A stretch of DNA of 64,000 nucleotides from JAFGFY01 sp964520425 (GCA_964520425.1 CAZFMX010000007.1:1-64000), one strand, 5' to 3'; positions 17,719 through 26,233 are shown, numbered from the stretch's first letter. Program-made: numbers and translations. Notes: generated from the sequence alone by a model not told the origin.

Positions 17719-18333
17719 ATGGAAAGGCGAGATTTTATCAAACTGGGATTGGCAGGGTTCGGCACCATGGCCATGACCGACAATGCGTGGGCTCTCAAGT
17801 ACTATCCAAGGCCCTCTGACAAGAAATATGCCGTGCTTTATGGAACCTGGTACGGAACCTCCCGTGACGCCGCAGTATGGATCTCTGAGGGGATGGGTGG
17901 GATCGCCGATGTCTTTGATGCACGTGAAAACCCTGATCTCAAGGGGTTTGATCACATCGTTATCGGTGGATCCATTCAAAGCGGGGTCACTCCCAAAGAG
18001 CTGCAAAATTACATCACAAAGAACAAGGGATGGCTGCAACCCAAAGTTCGGGGCTTGTTTGCCGTATGCGGCAATGGGGAACGCCCGGTCGGACCGCAAC
18101 AAACCGCTATGTATATAGATAATCATTTGGCCAAACTGTGCGGGGTCAACAATGTCCCGTCAAGGGTGTTCAACGGCAGAATCACAAAATCATTGATGGA
18201 ACCTGAGGTAACCAAAATGATGGAGGAAATGTATCCCCGAATGGTGGGCAAGCCATTGGAGGACTACGACCTTCTCAAACGCACGGATTGTATGGCCTTC
18301 GGAAAAGAAATCCTGGAAAGCATAACCCCTTAA
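17719..18333 (+). CDS. Tat-exported flavodoxin-like protein
   Basis: 204 aa. The N-terminus MERRDFIKLGLAGFGTMAM is a twin-arginine signal (RRDFIK), so the protein is likely folded in the cytoplasm with its cofactor and exported. The mature part is a flavodoxin fold of the HemG-like type: GTWYGTSRDAA is the phosphate-binding loop, DHIVIGGSIQSG the second strand and loop, GLFAVCGNGER the third. Electron carrier or quinone-linked oxidoreductase in the periplasm is an inference. ATG 17719 has GGAGG eight bases upstream. An HD-domain gene follows 23 bp later. Confidence 0.85.
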   Translation: MERRDFIKLGLAGFGTMAMTDNAWALKYYPRPSDKKYAVLYGTWYGTSRDAAVWISEGMGGIADVFDARENPDLKGFDHIVIGGSIQSGVTPKELQNYITKNKGWLQPKVRGLFAVCGNGERPVGPQQTAMYIDNHLAKLCGVNNVPSRVFNGRITKSLMEPEVTKMMEEMYPRMVGKPLEDYDLLKRTDCMAFGKEILESITP

Positions 18334-18356
18334 ATTGCATAAAGGACATGACAGGG

Positions 18357-18926
18357 ATGATCCCTACTACTGAGCAGTGTCTTGAGTTGATGACTCAATA
18401 TGGTATGTTAGACAACATTAAAAACCATTCCATCATGGTGGAGAAGATCGCCCATGTCATTACCTTCCACCTTAAAGAGTCGGGTGCTTTTCACCTTTCT
18501 CTGGAAAGAATCTCAGCAGGGGCCCTTTTGCACGATATCGGAAAGACGCGTGGCCTTGATGAGGGGGAAACCTATACTTGGAACCACGCGGATATAGGAA
18601 AAACCATTTGCCTGGAAAACAACTTGGATGAGATCGCCGACATCGTAAGGGAGCATGTGCGTCTAGATGATTTTGATCCTGACGGGGACATCAATGAAAG
18701 AGAAATCGTCTACTATGCGGACAAACGGGTCACTCATGAAAGGATCGTCGGTTTGGAGGAACGGACTGAATATCTCCTCGATCATTACGCCAAAGAGGAT
18801 GAAATTCGCGCCAAAAGGATCAAAGAGAACATGGCCATATGCGCTAGAGTCGAAAAGAAATTGTTCGCACATCTTCCCTTTGAACCCCTTGAAATGGCTT
18901 CAATAATCGATAGAATGGACAAGTGA
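18357..18926 (+). CDS. HD-domain phosphohydrolase-like protein
   Basis: 189 aa with a metal-binding HD domain: His in IKNHSIMVEKIA, ALLHDIGKTRG (the HD pair), NHADIGK, and a later Asp in YYADKRV. Such proteins hydrolyse phosphate esters of nucleotides or related compounds; the substrate is unknown. ATG 18357 is chosen since AAAGGA lies ten bases upstream; ATG 18348 is too close to that site. It probably shares a transcript with the flavodoxin gene. Its last codons are repeated beyond the run of N (see 18880-19089). Confidence 0.85.
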   Translation: MIPTTEQCLELMTQYGMLDNIKNHSIMVEKIAHVITFHLKESGAFHLSLERISAGALLHDIGKTRGLDEGETYTWNHADIGKTICLENNLDEIADIVREHVRLDDFDPDGDINEREIVYYADKRVTHERIVGLEERTEYLLDHYAKEDEIRAKRIKENMAICARVEKKLFAHLPFEPLEMASIIDRMDK

Positions 18927-19089
18927 TATTGATTNNNNNNNNNNNNNNNNNNNNNNNNNNNNNNNNNNNNNNNNNNNNNNNNNNNNNNNNNNNNNNNNNN
19001 NNNNNNNNNNNNNNNNNNNNNNNNNNNNNNNNNNTTGAACCCCTTGAAATGGCTTCAATAATCGATAGAATGGACAAGTGATATTGATT
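18880..19089. other. Scaffold gap of 100 N with identical 55-base flanks
   Basis: N at 18935-19034, exactly 100. The 55 bases before it (18880-18934) are repeated without change directly after it (19035-19089); both copies contain the end of the HD gene. Two contigs that overlap by 55 bases seem to have been joined with a fixed-size gap instead of merged. True sequence is most simply obtained by removing the gap and one copy. Confidence 0.9.
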
Positions 19090-19104
19090 TTCCCCATCAC
19101 TTGT
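19074..19104. terminator. Shared hairpin at the ends of two convergent genes
   Basis: ACAAGTGAT (19074-19082) and ATCACTTGT (19096-19104) form a perfect nine-bp stem. Each arm contains the last codon and stop (AAG TGA) of one gene: the HD gene on the plus strand and the nitroreductase on the minus strand. It can act as a bidirectional terminator, though neither side has a strong T-run. Confidence 0.6.
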
Positions 19105-19627
19105 TTCCATAGGCATTCCTGTGGACATGATCAAAGAGAAGGGTTTCCTTTTTGTGCCCCGGTTTCTTCTCATCAGGATATCCCACGGCCATGATGGATT
19201 CGACCTCAAGGTGTTCAGGGATGTTAAGGAGTTGGGCGATATATTCTCCTGCAGTCTGCTTGTCATTGTGCATTCTTTCTCTAATCTGTATCCAACAGCT
19301 TCCAAGACCAAGAGATTCAGCAGCCAGATGAATGAAAATGGATGCGATGGAGCAGTCTTCCACCCATACATCGCATTTGACGGGATCCCCACAAACCACA
19401 ATACCAAGAGGAGCCCCTTTGAGGAATGTGGAACCACGGGGCTTTGATTGTGAGAGTTTTACCAGACAATCCCGATCATTGACAACAATGAATTCCCAGG
19501 GGTTGCGACCCATGGAGGATGGAGAGCGCAGTGCGACTTCAACAAGTCTTTCTATCTTTTTTTCTTCAACCTGTTGGTCTTTGAACTTCCTGATACTTCT
19601 TCGTTTTTCAATAAGCGAAAAGAACAT
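19097..19627 (-). CDS. Nitroreductase-family flavoprotein
   Basis: 176 aa FMN-dependent NAD(P)H oxidoreductase fold. Family marks: RRSIRKFKDQQV near the N-terminus, RSPSSMGRNPWEFIVV, and the C-terminal half GLGSCWIQIRER followed by MAVGYPDEKK. Length is typical of the small nitroreductase group found in anaerobes. ATG 19627 has GAGGAG seven bases upstream. No ferredoxin domain and no obvious partner gene; substrate unknown. Confidence 0.92.
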   Translation of the reverse strand: MFFSLIEKRRSIRKFKDQQVEEKKIERLVEVALRSPSSMGRNPWEFIVVNDRDCLVKLSQSKPRGSTFLKGAPLGIVVCGDPVKCDVWVEDCSIASIFIHLAAESLGLGSCWIQIRERMHNDKQTAGEYIAQLLNIPEHLEVESIMAVGYPDEKKPGHKKETLLFDHVHRNAYGNK

Positions 19628-19884
19628 AACGACTCTCCTCTGGTAATAGCTTTTCTCTATTCATCCTTTGAATCCTTACAGCTAGTCAACCCGCCGTATA
19701 TCATGTCAAATGACGTGTCAATGACTATCTATTGAGTTTTTAACCATTCTGAATTAGGATTTCCTGAAGAAGCCCGTATGGGAGTAGAATCAAGGTCATT
19801 GACTTGAATCAATTACCACGGAACGGTTGGATTCTACAACATCAAACCATATTGAATCCTAGCTTATAAACCCTAATGTTGCAC

Positions 19885-20011
19885 AAGCCGAGGATGCTGC
19901 AGATCCGAGGCGTCAAGGGTGAAGCTGTAGTCACATACCGCGAATCCTTGACCAGCCTTCGCCAAGGCTTCGGACCGGCAGGCAACAAAGGAGATGTAGT
20001 ATCCTCGGCTT
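19885..20011. repeat. 127-bp inverted-repeat-bounded element
   Basis: Ends AAGCCGAGGAT (19885-19895) and ATCCTCGGCTT (20001-20011) are perfect inverted repeats. Inside, GTCAAGG and CCTTGAC can pair as well. It looks like a small non-autonomous element or a structured RNA; no second copy is seen in the window. It lies in the 656-bp gap 19628-20283. Confidence 0.5.
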
Positions 20012-20023
20012 CTCCATAGGATT

Positions 20024-20144
20024 AAAAACATGACAAATGAATTTGATGATCCTGGAATTCACATTTGCTTATTTCTGGGAATAACCTCGCATTACGCAAA
20101 ACGCCTTGTGATTATTGGTTTTCAAACCCTCATGTCATGTTTTT
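20024..20144. repeat. 121-bp segment with 12-bp terminal inverted repeats
   Basis: AAAAACATGACA (20024-20035) and TGTCATGTTTTT (20133-20144) are exact inverted repeats around about 97 bp of unremarkable DNA, 12 bp beyond the element at 19885-20011. Possibly another miniature element; single copy here. The remaining 20145-20283 shows nothing I can name. Confidence 0.4.
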
Positions 20145-20283
20145 ATGCGACGTTAGGGTAAACAAAGGTCTGGACAAGCACATTACCCAAAGACTAACTT
20201 AGTCTGTAGTAGGACTCTAATTACTTCTTGAAGAAGAAACAGTAACAATGACTATCCTTATCTCATAAACAGTGAGTGTTTCA

Positions 20284-21204
20284 ATGAATATGTTGTTTGA
20301 CGTATTGACTTTAGTCGCCTGCCTGGCAGGCCTCTGGATAGGTGCCAATTGGGTAGTGGAGAGTTCAGTCCGCACCGCCAGAAAAATTGGGATTTCCCAA
20401 CTGATCATCGGCCTGACCATCGTATCCTTTGGAACCTCAGCCCCAGAGTTCGCGGTTTCCGCTATCGCAGCCCTAAAAGGGCATGGGAACATCTCAGCTG
20501 GCAATGTGGTGGGATCGAACATTTTTAACTTAGGGCTTATCTTGGGCGGAGTCGCATTAGTCCGACCAATCAGCACATCTAAAACTATCGTTAAGCGGGA
20601 CGGAAGTGTGCTGGTTTTTACTACCTTTTTGCTGTTGCTGCTTTTCAGGGATCTGTACCTCACATTTTGGGAAGGTCTGCTTTTATTATGCCTTTTGGTG
20701 GCCTACATTTTATTCCTGTTTTTTTCCCGGCAGACAGTCAGTGATGAGATATCCGGCGGATCTTTCAGATGGTACCACCCACCCGTGCTTCTCATCGGCA
20801 TTGCACTCATTCTCCTGAGCAGCCATTTTCTGGTTGCTTCGGCCATATCTGTCGCCCGGGCTTTCGATATTTCCGAATGGGTGATCGGCGTTACGGTCGT
20901 TGCCCTGGGAACCTCAATACCAGAACTGGCCACTTCTCTGGTAGCCGTTTTGAGAGGTCATCACGACCTTTCGGCAGGAAATCTTGTGGGAAGCGATATA
21001 TTCAATCTGCTGGGTGTTCTCGGTGTTGCTGGAACCCTGGAACCTATGACCGTGAGTTCCGAGGCATACAGCAGTCTGCTTCTTTTGTGTGGCATGGTCA
21101 TCATCGTCGTGGCCATGATGAGAACCGGATGGCAGATCTCGCGGATTGAAGGGACAACGCTGGTATGCATGGCTATCGTGTGGTGGATAACGTATTTCAT
21201 ATAA
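20284..21204 (+). CDS. Sodium/calcium exchanger (CaCA family, YrbG type)
   Basis: Inner-membrane antiporter of about 306 aa with ten hydrophobic segments. Both inverted alpha-repeats are clear: GTSAPEFAVSAIAALKG with GNVVGSNIFNLGL, and GTSIPELATSLVAVLRG with GNLVGSDIFNLLG. These carry the acidic and Asn/Ser residues that bind the cations. ATG 20284 is chosen among GTG 20272, ATG 20284 and ATG 20290; none has a good ribosome site. It stands alone on the plus strand. Confidence 0.92.
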   Translation: MNMLFDVLTLVACLAGLWIGANWVVESSVRTARKIGISQLIIGLTIVSFGTSAPEFAVSAIAALKGHGNISAGNVVGSNIFNLGLILGGVALVRPISTSKTIVKRDGSVLVFTTFLLLLLFRDLYLTFWEGLLLLCLLVAYILFLFFSRQTVSDEISGGSFRWYHPPVLLIGIALILLSSHFLVASAISVARAFDISEWVIGVTVVALGTSIPELATSLVAVLRGHHDLSAGNLVGSDIFNLLGVLGVAGTLEPMTVSSEAYSSLLLLCGMVIIVVAMMRTGWQISRIEGTTLVCMAIVWWITYFI

Positions 21205-21272
21205 AGGAGAAAGGGGAAAGGTTCATCCGGATAATGAGTACGAATTTTAAGAGATATTCCCTAACACGAAAT

Positions 21273-21303
21273 GAATGGTGATGAGGTCTTTTCTTCACCA
21301 TTC
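21273..21303 (+). terminator. Inverted repeat after the exchanger gene
   Basis: GAATGGTGA (21273-21281) and TCACCATTC (21295-21303), extended outward by ACGAA/TTCGTG. Strong stem but no T-run; it lies between two convergent genes, so a terminator is likely but not certain. Confidence 0.45.
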
Positions 21304-21392
21304 GTGCGCTATTCAACTGAGGTGTAACCTCATATTGTTGCGCGTTCGCTAACTGGATGAAACAGAAAGAAACAGGAGAAGCATTGAGTTCC

Positions 21393-22007
21393 CTATGTCT
21401 TTCTGTAAAGGGCGATGATCCCTTCGAGGGGCCTTTGAGGGGTAAGGAGTTTCAATCCATTGATTTTGGGCAGAATCTTATCCAGGCCATAGACCATGAA
21501 TAAAGCCCCCTTTTTCGCCTTTCGGACTATCAACTCCGAGAATTCCTCGTACATGGACAGGTACGTGTAGAAGAGATCGAATTCCTCAAAACCTGTGCCC
21601 GTTCTATTCTTAACAGCCTCATGGGTTTCATCCTCAAGGGTATCGCCAAGAAAGAGAGAGATGTTGTCGGGGGGAAGAGGAAGTCGGGCAATCTTCAGGG
21701 CGTGTTCCAATTCCGTTTTCACTGGGACATGCTCATCCATGATCCATTCGTTGAGCTCTATGCCGATGGACCTTCCGGTCACATAGCTCATGAGCACATT
21801 GACCCTGCCATCGGCGCAACCCATATCCAAGAATAGGCACTTCTGGGGGATAAGAAGAGACCGGGCTATAAGATGATCCACGACCGCTTTCACTCGCCCC
21901 AGATCACTGGATCGCCTAAAACCCATAGAGCCGATGTGCCCCACCTTTCTCTGATCATAAAAGTCTACGACGGCCTGAAGGGTCTTTTCTAGTATATCCG
22001 GATTCAT
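21393..22007 (-). CDS. Predicted class I SAM-dependent methyltransferase
   Basis: About 204 aa from ATG 22007. Motif I is LDMGCADGRVNVL and is followed by the acidic GIELNE, as in Rossmann-type methyltransferases; motif IV-like residues EEFDLFYTYLSM come later. Target unknown. The start overlaps the upstream cysteine-cluster gene by 53 bp in another frame, and the two follow a Lon-like protease gene, all on the minus strand. A start further upstream (22091) is possible but would deepen the overlap. Confidence 0.7.
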   Translation of the reverse strand: MNPDILEKTLQAVVDFYDQRKVGHIGSMGFRRSSDLGRVKAVVDHLIARSLLIPQKCLFLDMGCADGRVNVLMSYVTGRSIGIELNEWIMDEHVPVKTELEHALKIARLPLPPDNISLFLGDTLEDETHEAVKNRTGTGFEEFDLFYTYLSMYEEFSELIVRKAKKGALFMVYGLDKILPKINGLKLLTPQRPLEGIIALYRKT

Positions 22008-22515
22008 AGGCTCTGAGTTCTTTCTTGATCCGCTCATGCAAGAGGAAGAGACTTTCCAGCTCAACACCTTCTTTTTCTCGAAGAACGGCAATCTTGGAGG
22101 GATTGATACGATTTTCTATCTTCTTGCAGAGATAATTGACGCAGATAACCTGGCGGGCGATCAGGAGGCAACCGTCCGGGCCTAGAAAAAAGCAACTCGA
22201 AGGATCAGATCTTTGTTTGGGTAATTGAATACCCAACAAAAGGTTTATGAAGAGGAGAGTGACGTCGTACTTGTTTTCCAACCCAGCGCCGCAGCATGAT
22301 CCTCCTTCCCGCTCTTCGCATCTCCTACATTCATCCGCTACTCCTGCCAACGCCATCTCTGTACTGGAGGCACAGACGGCCTCCTCTAGCTGGTTTAATA
22401 GGACCACACTCCTTTCATCTCTCAAAAATTTATCGCCTATCTCTTGATAGCAGATCTCAGCCCAGGAGATCTTCTCTTCTACGGACCTACTGATCGGGTT
22501 GTCTGGGTTGGGCAT
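21955..22515 (-). CDS. Cysteine-cluster protein, YkgJ-like
   Basis: 186 aa, not firmly recognised. It has a spaced set of cysteines: CRRCEEREGGSCCG, then CFFLGPDGCLL and ICVNYLCKK, resembling YkgJ-type clusters that bind Zn or Fe. The rest is helical with a basic C-terminus (YTRKDPSGRRRLL). It starts six bp after the Lon-like gene stop and overlaps the methyltransferase gene, so the three are surely one transcript. Possible role: metal-dependent modification partner of the methyltransferase; this is inference. Confidence 0.75.
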   Translation of the reverse strand: MPNPDNPISRSVEEKISWAEICYQEIGDKFLRDERSVVLLNQLEEAVCASSTEMALAGVADECRRCEEREGGSCCGAGLENKYDVTLLFINLLLGIQLPKQRSDPSSCFFLGPDGCLLIARQVICVNYLCKKIENRINPSKIAVLREKEGVELESLFLLHERIKKELRAYESGYTRKDPSGRRRLL

Positions 22516-22521
22516 GAAAGA

Positions 22522-25011
22522 TTATTCCTTCTTGACCTTTCCTTTTTTCCCTTTCCCTTTTTTATTGTCTTCGCTCTTATCCTCTTCCCCAAAATTCTTT
22601 AAACCCAAAGCCAACTCATTAAGCTTTTTATCGACCAAGTAGTTGATTGATCCTCTGGGGAAGATCCCGTCCGGTTTCATTTCCCCGGCTCTTTTTCCTG
22701 TCAGGACCTCGATCCCCTGGTCAATGTTCTTTACGGCGTAGATCCGGAATTTCTTTTTCTTCACCGCACTGACCACATCTTTCCGGAGCATCAGGTCTTT
22801 GATATTACTTTTAGGGATCATCACCCCCTGCTTTCCCGTTAACCCGATATGTTTGCAGCAATCGTAAAAACCCTCTATTTTATAGTTGACTCCGCCAATG
22901 GCCTGGACCTCACCGTTTTGATTGATGGATCCGGTCACCGCAATGTCCTGTCTGATAGGCACTCCGGAGAGACTGGAAAGGAGAGCATAGATCTCTGTGG
23001 ACGAGGCGCTGTCCCCATCCACACCCCCATAGGATTGTTCAAAGGCAATGCTGGCACTCATGGATATGGGCTTATCCTGGGCATATTTCTTTCTCAGATA
23101 CCCTCCCAGAATCAGTACTCCTTTGTTATGGGTGCTGCCTGATAAATCGGCCTCTCTTTCAATGTTGATAATCCCAGCGCGCCCCATGGAGGTAGAGACG
23201 GTAATCCTGGAGGGCTTGCCAAACATATAATTTCCCAGACTATAGACGGCAAGACCATTGACCTGCCCCACCACGGCGCCATCCACATCGATCATCAGGG
23301 TGCCGCGGTCAATCATCTCCTGTATGTGCTCTTCCACCATGTTGGACCGTCCTATTCGAGCATCAATGGCCCTATCCACGTGCTTTTCTTTGATAACGTG
23401 CTTACTATCTTGACCGGCCCAATAATCGGCTTCTCTAATGAGATCAGTGATCAGGGGAAAGCTTGTAGAGATCTTTTCTTGTCTCCCTGTCATTCTAACT
23501 GCTTCCTCTACCAGTGCAGCAACGGCTGTTTTGTCAAAAGGTCTCAATCCATCGTCATCCTTCTTCTTCTTGATAAACTCTGCAAACTTCTGAATGGACT
23601 CCTCTCTTTTATCCATGGATGTGTCAAAATCCGCTCGAACCTTAAAGATTTTTTCCACGTCTTCGTCAAAGTTCATTAGAAGCTGATAGATATAGGCATC
23701 GGCAATGACAGCAACCTTCACGTCCATATCAATGGGCTCCGGCTTCATGTTCGTGGTGGTGAAAAGGTAAAAGGGATCATAGGTCTGGATTTCCATCTTC
23801 TTGGTCTTGAGAGCTCTTTTAAGGGCCTGCCATACACCCGGCTCGACAATGGCATCCAGAAGGTTCAAAACCAGAAATCCCCCCTTTGCTTGAACAAAAG
23901 ACCCGGCCTTGATTTTGCTGAAATCGGTCCTCCACACACCACTTCGATCCGCTACCCTTTCTATGCTTCCGAAAAGGTTTCTATAGGTGGGGTAGGACTC
24001 AATGATTACCGGAGGACCTTTTTGATCCGAATTATCCACCAAGAGATTGACATAATAGGCTCCAAAAAGATCCCCCAGGGGGAGCGCAAAAGGCATGCCC
24101 AGTATGTTTTGTTGCCCCTGAGGTGCGAAGATCTGCAGATTGTCCGCCATATCATCCAGCATGTCTTTAAGATATTGGTTTACTTTTTCACTCTTGTATT
24201 TCTCCCTGGCCGGTTCCATCACATCCGTGCCCATCTTTATGAATAACAGGTGGTCCATCTCTTCTACGGTCTCCTGGACCTCTTTCTGCAATTCTCTCAA
24301 TTCAAGGAAAATCTGGTCTATCTCTTCTCTGAGCTTTGCCTGCTTTTCCTGTAACGCCTTAAACTCTTTCTTTGGAAACCGACCCTTTTCCACCATGCTC
24401 TCAATCTCGTTTAAGTGAGTGGGATTTCCATCGATCAGGGGAACAACTTCAGGCCGTTTAATCTGTCCCACCTGGATATCCACAAGGGCAAAGCCCTCTT
24501 CTCTGACCTTCTTGTCCAATCCTTTGAAGAAACTGGAACCTTTCTTCTCATATGCTTCGGTAATCTCTTTTTTTCGATTGAGATAATCCTGACTTTCGAA
24601 AAACCGCGGAACCTCCTTCTTCAGGGTATCCACGATATGGCGAACATCCTTCTTGAACTCTCTACCCACTCCGGCCTTGAATTTCAACAGAATCGGTTCC
24701 TCTGGGTTCTTGAAATTGTTCACATAGCAGAGGTCCTCCGGCACTTCACCGTTTTTACGAGACATTTCTTTGAGCAAAAGTCGAACCGTCGCCATTCTTC
24801 CCGAACCTGGATCCCCTGTGACAAAGACATTGTATCCCGGTTTGTTGATCCCCATACCAAAACGGAAGGCCTCCACACCTCTGCTTTGACCGATAATCTC
24901 CTTGAGAGGATCAAGATCTTCGGTGGTCTTGAACGGCAGCATGGCTGGATTCAGTCTCCATCTGAGTTTTTCAACAGGCACTTCCCTGTCTGATTTCTTT
25001 CTAGGCATCAT
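22522..25011 (-). CDS. Lon-like ATP-dependent protease (AAA_32/S16 type)
   Basis: 829 aa soluble protease. Residues 60-73 hold a P-loop VTGDPGSGR with Arg in place of the usual Lys, as is usual in this Lon-related branch. A long helical insertion (about 140-290) separates the halves of the ATPase, with KAGGFLVLNLLDAI near 375-388. The C-terminal S16 protease domain has the Ser in VDGDSASS (Ser668) and the Lys in IGGVNYK (Lys711). The tail is Lys-rich (DNKKGKGKKGKVKKE). AGGAG precedes ATG 25011 by four and ATG 25008 by seven bases, so the second Met may be used. It lies 40 bp after the Hsp20 gene. Confidence 0.92.
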   Translation of the reverse strand: MMPRKKSDREVPVEKLRWRLNPAMLPFKTTEDLDPLKEIIGQSRGVEAFRFGMGINKPGYNVFVTGDPGSGRMATVRLLLKEMSRKNGEVPEDLCYVNNFKNPEEPILLKFKAGVGREFKKDVRHIVDTLKKEVPRFFESQDYLNRKKEITEAYEKKGSSFFKGLDKKVREEGFALVDIQVGQIKRPEVVPLIDGNPTHLNEIESMVEKGRFPKKEFKALQEKQAKLREEIDQIFLELRELQKEVQETVEEMDHLLFIKMGTDVMEPAREKYKSEKVNQYLKDMLDDMADNLQIFAPQGQQNILGMPFALPLGDLFGAYYVNLLVDNSDQKGPPVIIESYPTYRNLFGSIERVADRSGVWRTDFSKIKAGSFVQAKGGFLVLNLLDAIVEPGVWQALKRALKTKKMEIQTYDPFYLFTTTNMKPEPIDMDVKVAVIADAYIYQLLMNFDEDVEKIFKVRADFDTSMDKREESIQKFAEFIKKKKDDDGLRPFDKTAVAALVEEAVRMTGRQEKISTSFPLITDLIREADYWAGQDSKHVIKEKHVDRAIDARIGRSNMVEEHIQEMIDRGTLMIDVDGAVVGQVNGLAVYSLGNYMFGKPSRITVSTSMGRAGIINIEREADLSGSTHNKGVLILGGYLRKKYAQDKPISMSASIAFEQSYGGVDGDSASSTEIYALLSSLSGVPIRQDIAVTGSINQNGEVQAIGGVNYKIEGFYDCCKHIGLTGKQGVMIPKSNIKDLMLRKDVVSAVKKKKFRIYAVKNIDQGIEVLTGKRAGEMKPDGIFPRGSINYLVDKKLNELALGLKNFGEEDKSEDNKKGKGKKGKVKKE

Positions 25012-25051
25012 TGATCTCCTCGTTCTTCATGGATCGCGAACTTGACCTTTC

Positions 25052-25498
25052 TCATACCACTTTGACCTTGATTTTCCTGGTCTTTTCAGGCTTGCACTTG
25101 GGCATCACAAGGCTGAGTATGCCTTTACTATAGGTGGCTTGTACCTCATTGATCTCCACACGACAGGGGAGCTGCAGGGTGCGAGAAAAGAGCCCAAACC
25201 GTTGTTGGGTTCTTCGATAACCCCCACGGTCTTCCATGTGTTCTCCTTTAGTCTTTGTGCTGATTCTTAAAGTGTCATGGGTAATGGAAATATCTAGATC
25301 TTTGGGGTCGATATCCACGATCTTTGCCCTGACGATAAGGGCGTCGTCGATATCAGAGAGGTCGACTTGAGGGATTCCGCGGAGAGCTGCTGAAACAAGT
25401 GGAATACCGAATTCACGGTAAACCCTGTTATAGAGGCGGTCCATGTCTTCTCTCAATTTGTTCATTTGCTTATCTTTCCATATGATCAGACGCGGCAT
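25052..25498 (-). CDS. Small heat shock protein, Hsp20/alpha-crystallin family
   Basis: 148 aa holdase chaperone. The alpha-crystallin domain covers about residues 45-145 (PQVDLSDIDDALIVRAKI, LDISITHDTLRISTK, FSRTLQLPCRVE, YSKGILSLVMPK, including the conserved GILSL). ATG 25498 is preceded by AGGAGGTTTCATC. It is first in an apparent operon Hsp20, Lon-like protease, cysteine-cluster protein, methyltransferase, and is divergent from mraZ. No heat-shock promoter or CIRCE-like site is evident in 25499-25772. Confidence 0.93.
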   Translation of the reverse strand: MPRLIIWKDKQMNKLREDMDRLYNRVYREFGIPLVSAALRGIPQVDLSDIDDALIVRAKIVDIDPKDLDISITHDTLRISTKTKGEHMEDRGGYRRTQQRFGLFSRTLQLPCRVEINEVQATYSKGILSLVMPKCKPEKTRKIKVKVV

Positions 25499-25703
25499 GA
25501 TGAAACCTCCTGTCTGTGTGTCAAGGTCTTGATGTATTGGACGCTACTGCACGCAGATTTGCATTTTAAGAACTCTCTTCCCAGGATGCAAGGTATTTCA
25601 GGTAGGAACCCATATCCTGTATTCCTCGCAATTAACCCACAACATCTTGAAGCTCATCTTCCCTATCCTATTAAATATATAAATGTTTTTTGTTATTTTA
25701 GCC

Positions 25704-25764
25704 TTGACAAAAAGGGGCTGAAAACTGTAAAGTGGCATAAAGTGTAAAAAAGTGACATGAAGTG
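25704..25764 (+). promoter_or_regulatory. dcw promoter overlapped by four MraZ boxes
   Basis: TTGACA (25704-25709), 18-base spacer, TAAAGT (25728-25733). From the -10 onward stand four direct repeats at exact 10-bp spacing: AAAGTG at 25729, 25739, 25749 and GAAGTG at 25759. MraZ is known to bind short direct repeats spaced by one helical turn in front of its own gene and repress the cluster. Here the repeats cover the -10 and the start of transcription. The core differs from the E. coli TGGG-type repeat. Confidence 0.75.
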
Positions 25765-25781
25765 CCATATCTGTGAGATCT

Positions 25782-26219
25782 ATGTTTAGAGGACGTTCAA
25801 AGCACAACCTGGATGAAAAGGGTCGATTAGCCATTCCGGCTCGGTTCAAAGAGGTCCTAGAGAAGAAAGAAGATAATTGTCTGGTATTGACGAATCAGCA
25901 CAATTGTCTGTGGGCCTTTGCACGCGATGAGTGGAAAGTGATTGAAGAGCGTGCAGCCGAATTGTCCCTGTTCGATAGCGCTATTAATGCGTATCGCCGC
26001 TACTTCATCTCCGGCGCACACGAGTGTCCAATAAAGCAGGGGCGAATTACCATACCCCCAGATCTGAGAGAAATAGGGGGACTCCGAAAAGAGGTGGTAT
26101 TGGTCGGAGAGTTAAAGCTCTTTGAAATTTGGGATAAAGAAGAATGGGAAAAGGAATTCCAGAGGACCATGGCAAAATTCCCTGAAGTAAGCCAGTCCCT
26201 TTCAGAACTGGGTATCTAG
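25782..26219 (+). CDS. mraZ: Transcription regulator MraZ
   Basis: 145 aa, two AbrB-like (SpoVT/MraZ) domains: FRGRSKHNLDEKGRLAIPAR at the N-terminus and CPIKQGRITIPPDLRE in the second half. It forms a ring and binds the direct repeats at 25728-25764, controlling the division and cell wall cluster. ATG 25782 is used; a GTG nine bases earlier is in frame but would start inside the repeat region. Followed after 14 bp by rsmH. Confidence 0.95.
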   Translation: MFRGRSKHNLDEKGRLAIPARFKEVLEKKEDNCLVLTNQHNCLWAFARDEWKVIEERAAELSLFDSAINAYRRYFISGAHECPIKQGRITIPPDLREIGGLRKEVVLVGELKLFEIWDKEEWEKEFQRTMAKFPEVSQSLSELGI

Positions 26220-26233
26220 AGGGGAGAGTAAGG

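Noticed and set aside
18844..19437. Minus-strand readings that cross the run of N
   Set aside because: They join two copies of the same flank across an artificial gap and lie opposite real genes.
25523..25528. Minus-strand TTGACA just before the Hsp20 gene
   Set aside because: It lies only about 25 bases before the start codon with no -10 and within the leader, so it cannot serve as that gene's -35.
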